From an uncultured SAR116 cluster alpha proteobacterium (GTDB lineage: Bacteria; Pseudomonadota; Alphaproteobacteria; Puniceispirillales; Marisalimonadaceae), in assembly GCA_902623995.1 (NCBI GenBank), contig CACNWE010000001.1, positions 1 to 64,000 of the forward strand: DNA of 64,000 nt, given 5' to 3'. The notes beneath the pieces were generated by a model that saw nothing but the letters and a program-made list of their open reading frames with translations, ran no database searches and was not told the origin of the DNA. Numbering within the stretch: position 1 is the stretch's first letter; the number at the start of each line of letters is the position of its first letter. Below, in pieces: positions 63,607-64,000 of the stretch. A program made the translations under genes and the position numbers.

Positions 63607-64000
63607 ATGTTTTTAAATAGAAGAAAATTTTTACTAGGTATTGGTGCTTTTTTCTTATTTTCAAAAAAAAGTTTTTCAAATCAAACCTCATTAAACGAGT
63701 TGATGCGAAAACAATTTTTGGGTTCTAATAATGCACCCATTAAAATAAAAGAATTCTTTTCATTAACCTGTGGTCACTGTTCTAACTTTCATATAAAAAC
63801 ATTACCTCAACTCAAAAAAAAATACATTGATACGGGTAAAGTTCAATTAGAATTTATCGATTACCCTCTTGACAGACTAGCTGTTATAGCAGCTACATTA
63901 GCTAGATCAATACCAACAAAGGATGGATATATAGAAGCTGTTAGCATTTTATTAAAAAAGCAGAAACAATGGGCATATTCAAAAAATCCTTTGAATGAAT
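63607..64000 (+). CDS. DsbA family thiol oxidoreductase, 3' end outside window
   Basis: Partial gene (131 codons visible) running off the right edge without a stop. It starts MFLNRRKFLLGIGAFFLF, a signal with an RRKFLLG stretch that resembles a weak Tat motif, then a thioredoxin fold with active site CGHC in FFSLTCGHCSNFH. KVQLEFIDYPLDRLAVIAA matches the strand and helix after the active site of Com1/BdbD-like DsbA. The ATG has GGGG six bases upstream. In relatives this gene precedes smc. Confidence 0.88.
   Translation, partial: MFLNRRKFLLGIGAFFLFSKKSFSNQTSLNELMRKQFLGSNNAPIKIKEFFSLTCGHCSNFHIKTLPQLKKKYIDTGKVQLEFIDYPLDRLAVIAATLARSIPTKDGYIEAVSILLKKQKQWAYSKNPLNE

Noticed and set aside
63470..63691. 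73-codon open frame antisense to the junction of the DUF721 gene and dsbA
   Set aside because: The plus strand here holds the dsbA start with a good ribosome site and CGHC thioredoxin fold; the antisense frame is a shadow.
1..64000. Mobile elements, CRISPR arrays, toxin-antitoxin or phage genes
   Set aside because: I found no transposase, integrase, regularly spaced repeats, tRNA-associated attachment site or phage structural gene; gene order is conserved housekeeping almost throughout.

Overview
The window looks like chromosomal DNA from a streamlined, very AT-rich alphaproteobacterium (about 30% GC by eye), probably a free-living marine type. The phylum call rests on conserved alphaproteobacterial gene neighbourhoods: accB-accC-aat-DUF2155-mlaD; helicase-S4-fdxA-carD; xseB-ispA-dxs-tlyA; fabI-aroC; DUF1674 beside rsmB, then heparinase-like protein and purH; and mutY-DUF721-dsbA. 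Low GC, tiny intergenic gaps and 3'-overlapping convergent genes fit lineages such as SAR116, HIMB59 or AEGEAN-169, but the sequence alone does not let me choose. I see no rRNA, tRNA, CRISPR array, prophage or insertion sequence.

Layout. 0.1-7.4 kb (+): rne, a BepA-like M48 protease, a DsbA-type oxidoreductase, aroQ, accB, accC and a frameshifted aat. 7.3-8.2 kb (-): DUF2155 protein and mlaD. 8.2-8.6 kb: the only gene-free stretch over 300 bp. It is a regulatory region with a tandem NrdR-box-like pair and two perfect DnaA boxes in front of the B12-dependent ribonucleotide reductase nrdJ. 12-16.5 kb: ridA, a FemAB-like protein, then clpA and clpS on the minus strand. 16.8-23.5 kb: dacA with a SPOR domain, umuDC behind an alphaproteobacterial SOS box, a small membrane protein, an M20 amidohydrolase, an MFS transporter and pdxH. 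23.6-26.2 kb (+): glycine-zipper protein, fabI, aroC. 26.2-35.4 kb (-): two co-directional housekeeping runs, helicase to proline iminopeptidase and xseB to tlyA. 35.5-41.8 kb is the most accessory-looking part: an SDR lacking its catalytic triad paired with a ThDP enzyme, an inverse-autotransporter-like barrel coupled to a small secreted protein, and a beta-hydroxyacid dehydrogenase with a CaiB-type CoA-transferase. 41.9-48.8 kb (+): a complete cytochrome c maturation cluster ccmABCDEFGHI, including a 52-residue CcmD. 48.9-57.2 kb: ispZ, dusA, metY, a PCu(A)C copper chaperone, pgi, an oxalyl-CoA-synthetase-like ligase, a ketopantoate-reductase-like protein, DUF1491 and a 54-residue DUF1674 (SDHAF4-like) gene. 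57.3-64 kb: rsmB, heparinase II/III-like protein, purH, mutY, DciA-like DUF721 protein and a dsbA gene cut by the window edge.

How the parts connect. aat, clpS and clpA would together form the bacterial N-end-rule route, but aat is broken by one extra A in a 9-A run. dNTP supply (nrdJ) and lesion bypass (umuDC) both carry visible DNA-damage or replication-linked control sites. accBC, fabI and the isoprenoid genes dxs and ispA supply envelope precursors; aroQ and aroC belong to the shikimate pathway; mlaD, dacA, the M48 protease and the DsbA proteins maintain the envelope; the ccm cluster implies respiratory c-type cytochromes.

The most unusual observations are the composite nrdJ promoter, the barrel-only inverse autotransporter with its partner carrying a C7 tract, the aat homopolymer frameshift, a possible AUA start codon for tlyA, and the triad-less SDR.
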